From contig NZ_BATP01000035.1 of NCBI RefSeq assembly GCF_000739615.1, forward strand, positions 1 through 64,000: a stretch of DNA of 64,000 nt, in the 5' to 3' direction. Source of the stretch: Haloferula sp. BvORR071. Its GTDB lineage: Bacteria; Verrucomicrobiota; Verrucomicrobiia; Verrucomicrobiales; Akkermansiaceae. Within the stretch, counting starts at the first letter, position 1. Each line of letters begins with the position of its first letter. Positions 26,731-34,357 of the stretch are shown here, one piece after another. The position numbers were made by a program, and so were the translations under genes. Below the pieces are notes generated by a model. The model was not told the DNA's origin and searched no databases. It saw only the letters and a list, made by a program, of their open reading frames with translations.

Positions 26731-27012
26731 ATGACGATTTCCCAGTTCGATTTTGGCAAAGTCCAAAAGGCCGCCGCTACCTTCTCGATGAGGTGGGATC
26801 AGCGTCCCGGCGTCCGCGAACCTCTGTCCGTCGAACAGATAAAGGACATCGCTAGGGAACTTCTGGAAAAGGCGTGGGACGACGACCTCGCCCCGAATTG
26901 CGAGTATTGCCACGGCGGCCTTAGGGCCACCCGCACGGACGGTGTCCTAGCACTGCAGTTCGTCTTGGAGGAATCCTTCTTCGTCGCGGCAATCGATGCA
27001 GAGGCTGCCTGA
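26731..27012 (+). CDS. Hypothetical protein
   Basis: A 93-residue protein counted from the ATG at 26731 (MTISQFDFGKVQKAAATF); an ATG at 26692 is also possible. Mid-protein EPLSVEQIKDIARELLEKAWDDD is helical, followed by the CEYCHGG dicysteine and a beta-like end. A single CxxC could bind metal, but no partner ligands are evident. It is 110 bp after hsp20 on the same strand. No family recognised. Confidence 0.55.
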   Translation: MTISQFDFGKVQKAAATFSMRWDQRPGVREPLSVEQIKDIARELLEKAWDDDLAPNCEYCHGGLRATRTDGVLALQFVLEESFFVAAIDAEAA

Positions 27013-27050
27013 CAAAGGTGGCTGTTCCTTTAACAAACCGAAATTCGACT

Positions 27051-27344
27051 ATGGCTAACCAAAAACATGCACCGCTATCCGCCCTCAAGGAAGCGATCCG
27101 TGGTTTTCGCGTGATCCGCTTTACCTGCGATGGGGAAAAGTATGTCGTGGAGCCCAGCGAACTGGGCCGCTCTGAACGTGGATCCATGCAGCTTTCCGGC
27201 TGGGTTCGAGAAGGCCCCCATGCCTCCGGACTGTGGATGGATTTCCACTATTGGAAGATCCGCGAGCTGGAGATTCAGGACGAAAGCTTCAGTCCTCCGC
27301 CGCAAGCCGCGCCCGTGCCCTTCTTAGTGGCACGAGGACGTTAG
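27051..27344 (+). CDS. Stand-alone WYL-like domain protein
   Basis: A 97-residue protein from the ATG at 27051 (MANQKHAPLSALKEAIRGF). The order ALKEAIRGFRVIRFTCDG, YVVEPSELGR, MQLSGWVREG and KIRELEIQDESF matches the WYL fold, where a small beta domain begins with an A-I-R helix, carries V-E-P, and ends R-I-x-x-L-x-x-x-D-E. In WYL regulators this domain senses ligands, often nucleotides, and is attached to an HTH; here it stands alone. Ligand-binding Arg positions are only partly conserved. Family call is tentative. Confidence 0.45.
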   Translation: MANQKHAPLSALKEAIRGFRVIRFTCDGEKYVVEPSELGRSERGSMQLSGWVREGPHASGLWMDFHYWKIRELEIQDESFSPPPQAAPVPFLVARGR

Positions 27345-27528
27345 CCATGCGAGGCCGCCTTCACTGGCGGCCTTTTCCATGTGCTACCGATACCCCTTTT
27401 TCCCGGTGTAGGAGTTCCGGTTGCCTTGCGACGTGAAGTTGTTCCGGGTCGAGTTGTCGGCTTGGGTCCTGTAGTAGCCGCCTACGCTTGCGCCGTCCGG
27501 CGGTCGTCACATCCTTTTGACCCTCCCG

Positions 27529-27930
27529 CTACTCTCCGTCCGCGGGTCGGAGGTTCTCGAAAGTCGCGGGACTCAACGGGGGCTTTGCCTCCGACTCACA
27601 CGTCTCGACCTCGGCGCTTGAGTGGTCGACCGATCGATCGCCGATCTCCGATGGGGGACCGTCCGGGCTCCGACCATTCTCAGCGGCTTTGATCCACGAC
27701 GCCGGCATCCAAATCTCGTTCCCAGCTACGAGGACTAAATACACGTGATCGCCGTTCAAAAGGGCATCGTCGATCACCACGCCGTGTTCCCCTAGTAATG
27801 AGCCGTCTACGATACTGACGCTGCCGTGCAGCTTGGGGGAGGTTTCTTTCAACTGCGCAGTATTATCACCCTTTTCCTTACAACCAAGATGTTCCGCATC
27901 GCCGGAGCGGAACGGAGAGGCAGGCCTCAA
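27529..27930 (-). CDS. KOW-like domain protein with acidic tail
   Basis: A 133-residue protein. Its middle (VSIVDGSLLGEHGVVIDDAL, then HVYLVLVAGNEIWMPASWI) has the same KOW-like spacing as the protein at 25411-25617, with which it shares G, D, Y-L-V and W positions. The C-terminal 60 residues are low-complexity, acidic and proline-rich, likely disordered. It lies on the opposite strand to its paralogue. Unknown function. Confidence 0.45.
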   Translation of the reverse strand: MRPASPFRSGDAEHLGCKEKGDNTAQLKETSPKLHGSVSIVDGSLLGEHGVVIDDALLNGDHVYLVLVAGNEIWMPASWIKAAENGRSPDGPPSEIGDRSVDHSSAEVETCESEAKPPLSPATFENLRPADGE

Positions 27931-28028
27931 GCTCTCGTCCCGTCGGCTATCAAGTTTTATTGATATTCGGGCGGCGTTTTGGTTTATTGGGGATGCTCTG
28001 TTCTCACCCTACTCCACTCCATGTCCTA

Positions 28029-28238
28029 ATGGACGACCCATTCCAGCTCGCGGCTGATTTGTTGAATCTAAAACCCGGCGCCCCTTTGTCGCCTTCATTG
28101 ACCTTTCGAGAGTTCGAGCGGGAACTCAGCGAATGGCGTGCTGGTGTCTTCCGTGCTCTCGCGCTCAGGGAGAAGTCCAACAGCATCTCCGTCCGCCAAC
28201 CTTTCCCTTTGATGTCTCAAGAGGTTTCGGCTCCGTAA
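28029..28238 (+). CDS. Possible small hypothetical protein
   Basis: A 69-residue frame beginning MDDPFQLAADLLNLKPGAP, with a helical core (FREFERELSEWRAGVFRALALREK). No ribosome-binding site is evident and no family recognised. Protein-like composition is the only support. Confidence 0.3.
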   Translation: MDDPFQLAADLLNLKPGAPLSPSLTFREFERELSEWRAGVFRALALREKSNSISVRQPFPLMSQEVSAP

Positions 28239-28635
28239 CTTGGTGGACCGGGGGGATCCGAGGTCGGGGGACTTTACAGGTCCGGGATCGCGTTCGACGC
28301 TTCCCAGCCGAGCGTACTTTTTGCGGTGCCCGAGCTTTTCATTCCTCCCCCCGCTTTGACAGGATGCCTGCGTGAAGCTCGCCCTTCACCATCAGCTTTT
28401 GGTCGGCCATCTTGGAGATGACCTTCATTTGATGGGCTTAGGGCGGTCGCCCGGGAAGCCACTGTATCTCGGTTCCGCCGCAATGGTGCCCACAGTGCAT
28501 TGCCCACGGTTGCTTGACTATTTGCAGTCATCGAAATGCTTGACCCGTGAAAATCCCCTAGGGGCGGGCTAATTGCGCGAAGCGGAATTTTGGCTCAACA
28601 GCTGCAAAGGATCACGCGCTCCTGCCAGTCGCCGC
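28239..28635. other. Intergenic stretch without a supported gene
   Basis: Two overlapping short frames on opposite strands (28274-28531 minus, 28372-28572 plus) occur here, but neither resembles a protein family. A CCCCTAGGGG palindrome lies near 28555. Confidence 0.35.
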
Positions 28636-28986
28636 TTACTTCCTCCCCTGGAGATGCGGCGGGCCTGATGCTTCTCCCCCCAGAACATCAGGCCCGCCGC
28701 CAACCCCTGCGCGACGAATTGGATTTCTAGGATGCCCAAGGCATGGGGTGCGGCCGGTCGGGCTTACCGGTCGCGCTCTTGTTTTTATGATGAGACCTAC
28801 TGCCGCCCTCCATCCCCGCCCTGGAAGTCCCCCACCGCTTCCTTTGGCCCCCTCAATCGCCGCGATCACTGCGGCTAGGTCGAAGCGGATTAGGCGACGA
28901 ATTCGGATCACCGGAATGCCGCCAGACTTTGCCCAGTCGCTTACGGTGTGAACGCTTAAAGACCATTCCCCCCCGCCCAGCGCCAA
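28636..28986 (-). CDS. AlpA/excisionase-like HTH fragment
   Basis: Read from a TTG at 28986, the first 50 residues (LSVHTVSDWAKSGGIPVIRIRRLIRFDLAAV, in a continuous helix-turn-helix layout) match the DNA-binding pattern of AlpA/excisionase proteins, but the normal N-terminal strand and the start of helix 1 are missing. The remaining 60 residues are low complexity and run through a perfect 15-bp hairpin, so they are probably not authentic protein. It may be a decayed second excisionase gene. Confidence 0.4.
   Translation of the reverse strand: MALGGGEWSLSVHTVSDWAKSGGIPVIRIRRLIRFDLAAVIAAIEGAKGSGGGLPGRGWRAAVGLIIKTRARPVSPTGRTPCLGHPRNPIRRAGVGGGPDVLGGEASGPPHLQGRK
28657..28700. terminator. Perfect 15-bp stem-loop
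   Basis: GCGGCGGGCCTGATG at 28657 pairs perfectly with its complement at 28686-28700 across a 14-nt loop. No T-run follows on either strand, so it may act as a factor-dependent stop or as RNA structure. It lies between the HTH fragment and the low-gene stretch before it. Confidence 0.4.
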
Positions 28987-29109
28987 GCGGATCCGGACCT
29001 GAGGCCATGCCTGACCCTACCCAGCGGCGTCATCGTTAGCCGAAGGGCGAGATTTTCCAAGACCGGGAAGGTCCCAAACGATCAAGCGATGCCCGGCAGG
29101 CACCTAAGT

Positions 29110-32100
29110 TCAATGGAAGTCGTGGCTTCCTGTGGCATGCGAGGTCTCTCGGTGGGGCAATGGCTCGATGGAGGTCACATAAACGGTGGCTTGGTCGCCT
29201 TCGCCGATCTGGATCCGGCCGGAGGCGAGGAGGAAGGATTCGGCCGTGATGACGAGGCGGTGGGCGTTGAAGGTCTTCTTCGGAACGAAGAGATTGGCGA
29301 TGCCGGTTTCGTCCTCCAAGCTGATGAAGCAGTGGCCCTTGGCGGTGCCTGGGCGCTGGCGGCAAATGACCATGCCGGCGATCTGGATGGGAAAGCCGTG
29401 CGGAAGATTGACGAGATCGATCGCGCGGGGAAGGCGCGGCTCGGGGTGGCGTTCGCGCCAGATGCGCATGGGGTGCGGGCCGGCGGACGCGCCTTGGGTG
29501 GCGTAGTCGGCGGCGAGACGCTCAGGGAGAAGCATGGCGGGCAGGACGTCCGCTGAGGAGGTCGAAGGGAGGAGATCCCGGTAGAGCGGTAGCTCGACTT
29601 GCCACATGCCGTCGCGACGGTGAGTGACGGAGGGGAGATCATTGAGGGCCCCGGCTTTGGCGAGGAGGCGCCGTTCCTTCTGGTTCGGCTGACAGCGCTC
29701 CAGGAAGTCTGGCAAGGAGGCGAAGGGGCGGTGGGCGCGCTCGGCGGCGATGCGGGAGGCCGTATAGCGGGTGAGACCTTTGATCCGGAGCAGGCCGAGG
29801 CGGATCTCGCGATCGGTGACTACGGCGGTCGACTCGTCGCTGTGAGCGACGGAGACCGGGAGGAAGCGGAGGCCGCGGCGCTTGCCGTCCTGGATGAGGG
29901 AATTGACCGAGTAGAAGCCCATCGGCTGGTTGTTGAGGAGCCCGGTGTAGAACTCGGCGGCGTGGTGCACTTTGAGCCAACAGGAGGCGTAGGCGATCAG
30001 TGCAAAGGAAATGGCGTGACTCTCCGGGAAGCCGTAGAGGGCGAAGGCGCCGATGCTTTGGATGATCTTTTCCTGAGCCGTCTGATCGACACCACGTGCG
30101 GCCATGCCGGAGCGCAGCTTGTCGACCACACGGCCCATCTTCTCCTGCGAACGTTTCGAGCCCATCGCGCGGCGGAGCTCGTCCGCCTCGGCACCGGAGA
30201 AGCCGGCCACCTCCATCGAAATGCGGAGGATTTGTTCCTGGAAGAGTATCACGCCGAGGGTGCGCTCGAGGATCGGCTTGCAGAGCGGGTGGATGTGATC
30301 GACCGGCTCGTGGCCTTGCCGGCGATTCAGATAGGGGTGGCGCATCTCGCCGACGATGGGACCGGGCCGGATGATGGCGACCTCCACGGCGACATCGTAG
30401 AAGCAGCGCGGCTTGAGGATCGGGAGGGTGGCCATCTGCGCCCGGCTCTCGACCTGGAAGGTGCCGACGGTATCGGCGCGGCACATGAGGTCGTAGACGG
30501 CGGTGTCGTCGTGCGGGATCTTGGCGAGGTCGATTGCCTTGCCACGGCGGCTGCAGATGGCGATGGCATCCTCCATCGCGGCGAGCATGCCGAGGCCAAG
30601 CAAATCGATCTTCACGATTCCGAGGTCCTCGCAATCGTCCTTGTCCCATTGGACGACATTCCGGCCTGGCATCGTGGCGCGCTCCAAGGGGACGACGAGA
30701 TCGAGGCCACGGTCACAAACGATCATCCCCCCGGAGTGCTGGCCGAGGTGACGGGGCATGCCGAGGACCGCCTGGTAAAGGTGAACGAGCGGCTTGAGAC
30801 GCGGGTGCGAAGGCGGGATGAGTCTCTCGATGCTTTCGGCGAAGGAGACCTCGCCCTTTTCCTTGCGAATCTCAGCTTCCCCTTCGCCACGGAATTCGCC
30901 CCCCGACTGGCTAAAGCGGTCCGCGATGGACGGAGGGAAGCCGAGGACCTTGCTCATCTCGCGGAAGGCAGACTTGGGACGATAGGTGATGACGTTGGCG
31001 GTCATCGCGGCGCCGCGTTCGCCATACTTGCGGAAGACGTGCTGGATGACCTCCTCGCGGTGGTCCCCGGAGGGGAAGTCGATATCGATGTCCGGCCAAC
31101 TATTGCGGTTCTCGCTGAGAAAGCGTTCGAAGAGCAGGCCACTGGCAACGGGATCGAAAGCGGTGATGCCCAGGCAGAAGCAGACGGCGCTATTTGCGGC
31201 TGAACCGCGCCCTTGGCAGAGGATGCCACGGCCGCGGGCGAACTCGATGATCTCGCGGACGATCAGGAAGTAGCCGGCGAAGCCAAGGCGACCGATTAGG
31301 GCGAGTTCGTGTTCGAGCTGGCTTTTGACCTTGGATGGGACCAGCCGCGGGGCGTAGCGGCGGGTGGCACCTTCAAAAGTGAAGCGGCGGAGCTGGTTCT
31401 GCTGCTCCGCGAGGGAGAGAGGATTGCCGCGGGGATCTGGAAAGTCGGGGAAGCGGTAGCCGAGGTTTTCCAAGCCGAAGCCGATCCGATCAAGCAAGCG
31501 GCGGCCGTTGTCGATAGCGACGGGGAGGTCGCGGAAAAGATCCACCATTGCGGCCGGCGGCTTGAGGTGCCGCTCGCCGTTGGGTTCGAGCAGCAGGCCG
31601 GCGGCATCGAGGGAGGTGTGGTGGCGGAGGCAGGTGAAGGCATCGGCAAGGAGCCGGTCACGTGGCGTCGCGTGGTGCGGGGCATTGCTAGCGAGGAGTG
31701 GAAGGCGAAGGTGGGTGGCAAGGTCGATGAGGCCACGATTGAGCTTGGCGTCGTCCCGGAGCCCGTGCCGGTGGATCTCCACATAGACGTTGCTGGGGCC
31801 GTAGGTGGCCACCAGCGCCTCCGCGGCGGCGAGGGCCTGTGGCCGGTCGTCCCGGATCAGGTGACGCAGCAGGGGGCCTTCCCGATCGCCAGTCAGGGCG
31901 ATCAGGTCTCCAGTACGGACGAGATCACCGGCGGTCCCGTGGAGGTGAAAGTCCGTCAGGTGGCGGCTGAGGATTTGGTAGCCACGGCAGGTGGCGCAGA
32001 GGACCGGGAGGTGGGAGCCGTCGGGCAGTGTGAGCGTGGTGCCGACCAAGGCGCGTATGCCGCACTCACGGGCGGCGGCGTGGGCCCTGGCCGAGCCGTA

Positions 32101-32247
32101 AAAGCCGCCGTGATCGGTAATGGCGATCGCCGGGTAGCCCAGACTGGCGGCGCGATGGATCATCGTCTCCGGCTGGCTGGATCCGCGCAGGAAGGAGAAG
32201 GCGGAAACAGCGTGAAATTCTGAAAATTCAGGGCGGCTCGGGTGCAC
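29110..32247 (-). CDS. dnaE2: Error-prone DNA polymerase III alpha subunit DnaE2
   Basis: Damage-tolerant C-family replicative polymerase of 1045 residues, normal for DnaE2. The PHP domain opens at FHAVSAFSFLRGSSQPE and has the AITDHGGF motif. The catalytic palm holds the Asp triad region in WPDIDIDFPSGDHREEV, with QGRGSAANSAVCFCLGIT before it. The C-terminal OB-like region (IQIAGMVICRQRPGTAKGHCFISLEDE) is present. GTG start at 32247 with a CAGGG upstream; a perfect LexA-like box lies 31 bp upstream. DnaE2 usually works with ImuA and ImuB; neither is in this window, so they must be elsewhere if needed. Confidence 0.95.
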   Translation of the reverse strand: MHPSRPEFSEFHAVSAFSFLRGSSQPETMIHRAASLGYPAIAITDHGGFYGSARAHAAARECGIRALVGTTLTLPDGSHLPVLCATCRGYQILSRHLTDFHLHGTAGDLVRTGDLIALTGDREGPLLRHLIRDDRPQALAAAEALVATYGPSNVYVEIHRHGLRDDAKLNRGLIDLATHLRLPLLASNAPHHATPRDRLLADAFTCLRHHTSLDAAGLLLEPNGERHLKPPAAMVDLFRDLPVAIDNGRRLLDRIGFGLENLGYRFPDFPDPRGNPLSLAEQQNQLRRFTFEGATRRYAPRLVPSKVKSQLEHELALIGRLGFAGYFLIVREIIEFARGRGILCQGRGSAANSAVCFCLGITAFDPVASGLLFERFLSENRNSWPDIDIDFPSGDHREEVIQHVFRKYGERGAAMTANVITYRPKSAFREMSKVLGFPPSIADRFSQSGGEFRGEGEAEIRKEKGEVSFAESIERLIPPSHPRLKPLVHLYQAVLGMPRHLGQHSGGMIVCDRGLDLVVPLERATMPGRNVVQWDKDDCEDLGIVKIDLLGLGMLAAMEDAIAICSRRGKAIDLAKIPHDDTAVYDLMCRADTVGTFQVESRAQMATLPILKPRCFYDVAVEVAIIRPGPIVGEMRHPYLNRRQGHEPVDHIHPLCKPILERTLGVILFQEQILRISMEVAGFSGAEADELRRAMGSKRSQEKMGRVVDKLRSGMAARGVDQTAQEKIIQSIGAFALYGFPESHAISFALIAYASCWLKVHHAAEFYTGLLNNQPMGFYSVNSLIQDGKRRGLRFLPVSVAHSDESTAVVTDREIRLGLLRIKGLTRYTASRIAAERAHRPFASLPDFLERCQPNQKERRLLAKAGALNDLPSVTHRRDGMWQVELPLYRDLLPSTSSADVLPAMLLPERLAADYATQGASAGPHPMRIWRERHPEPRLPRAIDLVNLPHGFPIQIAGMVICRQRPGTAKGHCFISLEDETGIANLFVPKKTFNAHRLVITAESFLLASGRIQIGEGDQATVYVTSIEPLPHRETSHATGSHDFH

Positions 32248-32277
32248 GGCGGATCACCCTGCCTCAGAATTTTAAAA

Positions 32278-32291
32278 TGTTCAAGTGAACA
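32278..32291. promoter_or_regulatory. LexA-like box 2 (perfect match)
   Basis: TGTTCAAGTGAACA matches TGTTC-N4-GAACA, the LexA motif I recall being reported for Verrucomicrobia. It lies between dnaE2 (31 bp from its GTG) and the plus-strand TPR-like gene (64 bp from its ATG), so one operator could control both directions under DNA damage. Confidence 0.75.
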
Positions 32292-32355
32292 CTATCGATG
32301 GACCCGGAATCATATTGGGATTGTTCAGCCTCAAGGGCAGAGAGAGGGTCGCGGC

Positions 32356-32724
32356 ATGTCGTGGGAAGAGGATCTGAAACGGGTAGAAGGATTTGCGGAT
32401 CTCGGGATGTGGCAAGAGGCTTGGGAGGTGCTGGAGAATCTCTCGGAGGAGGACAGCAACCGGCGCGAGTTCATGAGGGCCGGAATCAAAGTCGCGGCCA
32501 TGGCGGGGCATGGCGAGGTCGCGCATGCGATCGCACAGGACCTCAGGAACGGCGATGACCCGGACCGATACCAAGCGGCGTGCTGGTACCAGGCCCTCGC
32601 CGCTGAACAGGTAAAGCACGGGCAGATCGAAGTGGCGAAGCAGTTGCTGCAGGAGGCTCTTTTGATCCGTCCGGAGCAAAGGGAGATGTTCCCGGAGGAG
32701 CCGATGTTGAACGGCCTGTACTAA
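32356..32724 (+). CDS. TPR-like small protein A (SWEEDL family)
   Basis: A 122-residue soluble helical protein; the ATG at 32356 (MSWEEDLKRVEGFADLG) has GAGAGAGG upstream. Two helix-hairpin repeats are visible, and it ends with a short P-x-x-x-x-L/N-G-L-Y tail. Two other genes on the element (35804-36697 with two copies, and 38684-39040) encode the same architecture: a W or F-containing start, an A-x-x-V-L-x-x-L hairpin, a W-F/Y-x-x-L-A helix, a second hairpin, and an L-A-G-L-F-type end. Preceded by a perfect LexA-like box. Function unknown; TPR-like proteins are usually adaptors. Confidence 0.75.
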   Translation: MSWEEDLKRVEGFADLGMWQEAWEVLENLSEEDSNRREFMRAGIKVAAMAGHGEVAHAIAQDLRNGDDPDRYQAACWYQALAAEQVKHGQIEVAKQLLQEALLIRPEQREMFPEEPMLNGLY

Positions 32725-32786
32725 GCCGGGAGTCTTCGATCGAGGACGCACTTTGCATCCTCTCCAGAGCTGCCAAGCTCCGACCC

Positions 32787-33341
32787 ATGACCCCACCCGT
32801 GCTCTACCTCTTCGCCGGCAGCAACGGCGCGGGGAAAACCACCTTCGCGCGGTCCTATCTCACGCCGCTTCCCGGGCCGCCGCGCTTCCTGAATGCGGAT
32901 GAGATGGCAAGGGGCCTTTCCCCTTTCGATCCGACTTCCGTGGCGCGGAAGGCGGGCAAGCTCTTGCTGGCTGAGATCGCTGAATGCATCGCCGCCCGGC
33001 GTTCCTTCGGCCTGGAGAGCACGCTGAGCGGCCGCTTGCAGCTCGGGGTGATCGAACGCGCCAAGGCCTGCGGCTATCAGGTGGAGATCCACTATCTCTG
33101 GATCCCCGCCCCGGAACTCGGGATACGCCGGATCGCCCAGCGAGTGCTGAAGGGCGGTCACCACGTGCCGGATGCCGATGTGATCCGGCGCTACCAGCGC
33201 AGCCAGGACAACTTCGTGAAGCTCTACGCGCCGCTCGCCGATGCCTGGGTGCTGTGGGACAACACCCTCAGCCCGCCGACATTGCTATTGGAGTCGCCCG
33301 GCGCTAGCTTGAACCTGCTCAAGGCCCGCTTGATCCCATGA
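32787..33341 (+). CDS. Zeta-toxin-like P-loop kinase
   Basis: A 184-residue P-loop protein of the zeta toxin / COG4185 group. Walker A is GSNGAGKTTFA near residue 11. The LNADEMARGLSP block and the FGLESTLSGR segment match the substrate-binding Asp and Glu regions of zeta-type kinases, which phosphorylate UDP-activated sugars. A later RYQRSQDNF with basic residues supplies candidate catalytic arginines. It lies 62 bp after TPR-like protein A, and its stop overlaps the start of the next small gene. Toxicity is not demonstrated; chromosomal members of this group may be ordinary kinases. Confidence 0.75.
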   Translation: MTPPVLYLFAGSNGAGKTTFARSYLTPLPGPPRFLNADEMARGLSPFDPTSVARKAGKLLLAEIAECIAARRSFGLESTLSGRLQLGVIERAKACGYQVEIHYLWIPAPELGIRRIAQRVLKGGHHVPDADVIRRYQRSQDNFVKLYAPLADAWVLWDNTLSPPTLLLESPGASLNLLKARLIP

Positions 33342-33520
33342 AATCGGTCGATCCACGCCCGTCTCCCTCACAGGAGACATTGCTCCTGGCCGTCACCCCG
33401 GGCCAGCGTGGCTTGCTCGCGGCGCTGGCGATGGCCAAGGCGCTGGAGGAGGAGCAGAAGCGCTGGGGGTTGCCGTTGCTTACTTGGAAGGACGGCAAGG
33501 TTGTAGAGGTGGAGCCGTGA
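33338..33520 (+). CDS. Small protein coupled to the zeta-like gene (candidate antitoxin)
   Basis: A 60-residue protein whose ATG overlaps the stop of the zeta-like gene (ATGA), so it is translationally coupled. The helical middle (RGLLAALAMAKALEEEQKR) is followed by a short beta-like end. No family recognised. Translational coupling next to a toxin-like kinase suggests an antitoxin role, but classic epsilon/zeta pairs place the antitoxin upstream. Confidence 0.6.
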   Translation: MKSVDPRPSPSQETLLLAVTPGQRGLLAALAMAKALEEEQKRWGLPLLTWKDGKVVEVEP

Positions 33521-33546
33521 GATGTCGGCTTCGTTACCTGCCTAGC

Positions 33547-34284
33547 ATGATTGCAAACCCAATACCAACGGCGCTTTCCTCGATGCGGAGGCATGGCGTC
33601 CAGTGCCTGCTGATGGGTGGGCAGGCCTGCGTGTTCTACGGAGGGGCGCAGTTTAGCCGGGACATCGACCTAGCCATCCTTGCCAACGATGAAAACGTCG
33701 GGCGGCTCAAGGCTGCCTTGAATGAACTCCATGCCGAGGTGGTCGACGTCCCGGATTTCGAAGTTGCTCATCTTCATCGTGGGCATGCGATTCATTTCCG
33801 CTGCCAGCACCCCGATGCTATGGGGCTGCGGGTTGACGTCATTTCGTCCATGCGCGGTGTAGGACCATTCCCGGATCTCTGGGAGAGACGTACGACTATC
33901 GAGGCTCCGGACGGCACCACCTTCAACTTGCTCAGCGTTCCGGATCTCGTCCAATCCACGAAGACCCAGAGGGACAAGGACTGGCCGATCATCCGCCGCT
34001 TGGTGGAAGCCCATTATTTCGAGAATTCAGCCGAACCGGCCGAGCAGCAGGTCCGATTCTGGCTACAGCAACTGCGGACTTCAGCGCTTCTGATTGAGTG
34101 TGCCATAAGATGGGAAGAGGTATGCCGCCAAGAAGTCGCCACGCGACCGTTGCTCATGCACGCATCGGCCCAAGACGATGCTGCTCTCGGTTCTGCCTTC
34201 CTCGCTGAAGAGCAGGAAGAACGCGTTCGCGACAAGGAGTATTGGCTGCCGCTTCGACAAGAATTGGAGGCGCTGCGAAGGTAG
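33547..34284 (+). CDS. Nucleotidyltransferase (AbiEii/DUF6036-like)
   Basis: A 245-residue protein from the ATG at 33547 (MIANPIPTALSSMRRHGV). It has the nucleotidyltransferase start LLMGGQACVFYGGAQFSRDIDLAI: the double glycine and the D-x-D pair in RDIDLA are the metal site. A downstream FNLLSVPDLVQSTKTQRDKDWP motif is typical of the DUF6036/AbiEii group, found in toxin-antitoxin or abortive infection contexts. The C-terminal third is helical. It begins 26 bp after the small zeta partner, so all four genes may form one transcript behind the LexA-like box. Confidence 0.75.
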   Translation: MIANPIPTALSSMRRHGVQCLLMGGQACVFYGGAQFSRDIDLAILANDENVGRLKAALNELHAEVVDVPDFEVAHLHRGHAIHFRCQHPDAMGLRVDVISSMRGVGPFPDLWERRTTIEAPDGTTFNLLSVPDLVQSTKTQRDKDWPIIRRLVEAHYFENSAEPAEQQVRFWLQQLRTSALLIECAIRWEEVCRQEVATRPLLMHASAQDDAALGSAFLAEEQEERVRDKEYWLPLRQELEALRR

Positions 34285-34357
34285 CGCTAGATCTCTGTCT
34301 CCCCTGGGCCTTTTGGAAAAAGCCGCTGCGGGCTGGCTGGCCAATTCGTCGCTACCC

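Noticed and set aside
29599-31203. 534-codon plus-strand frame opposite dnaE2
   Set aside because: Antisense to an unmistakable polymerase; no motifs of its own.
32984-33307. 107-codon plus frame within the zeta-like gene
   Set aside because: Overlaps the P-loop kinase gene in another frame; no independent support.
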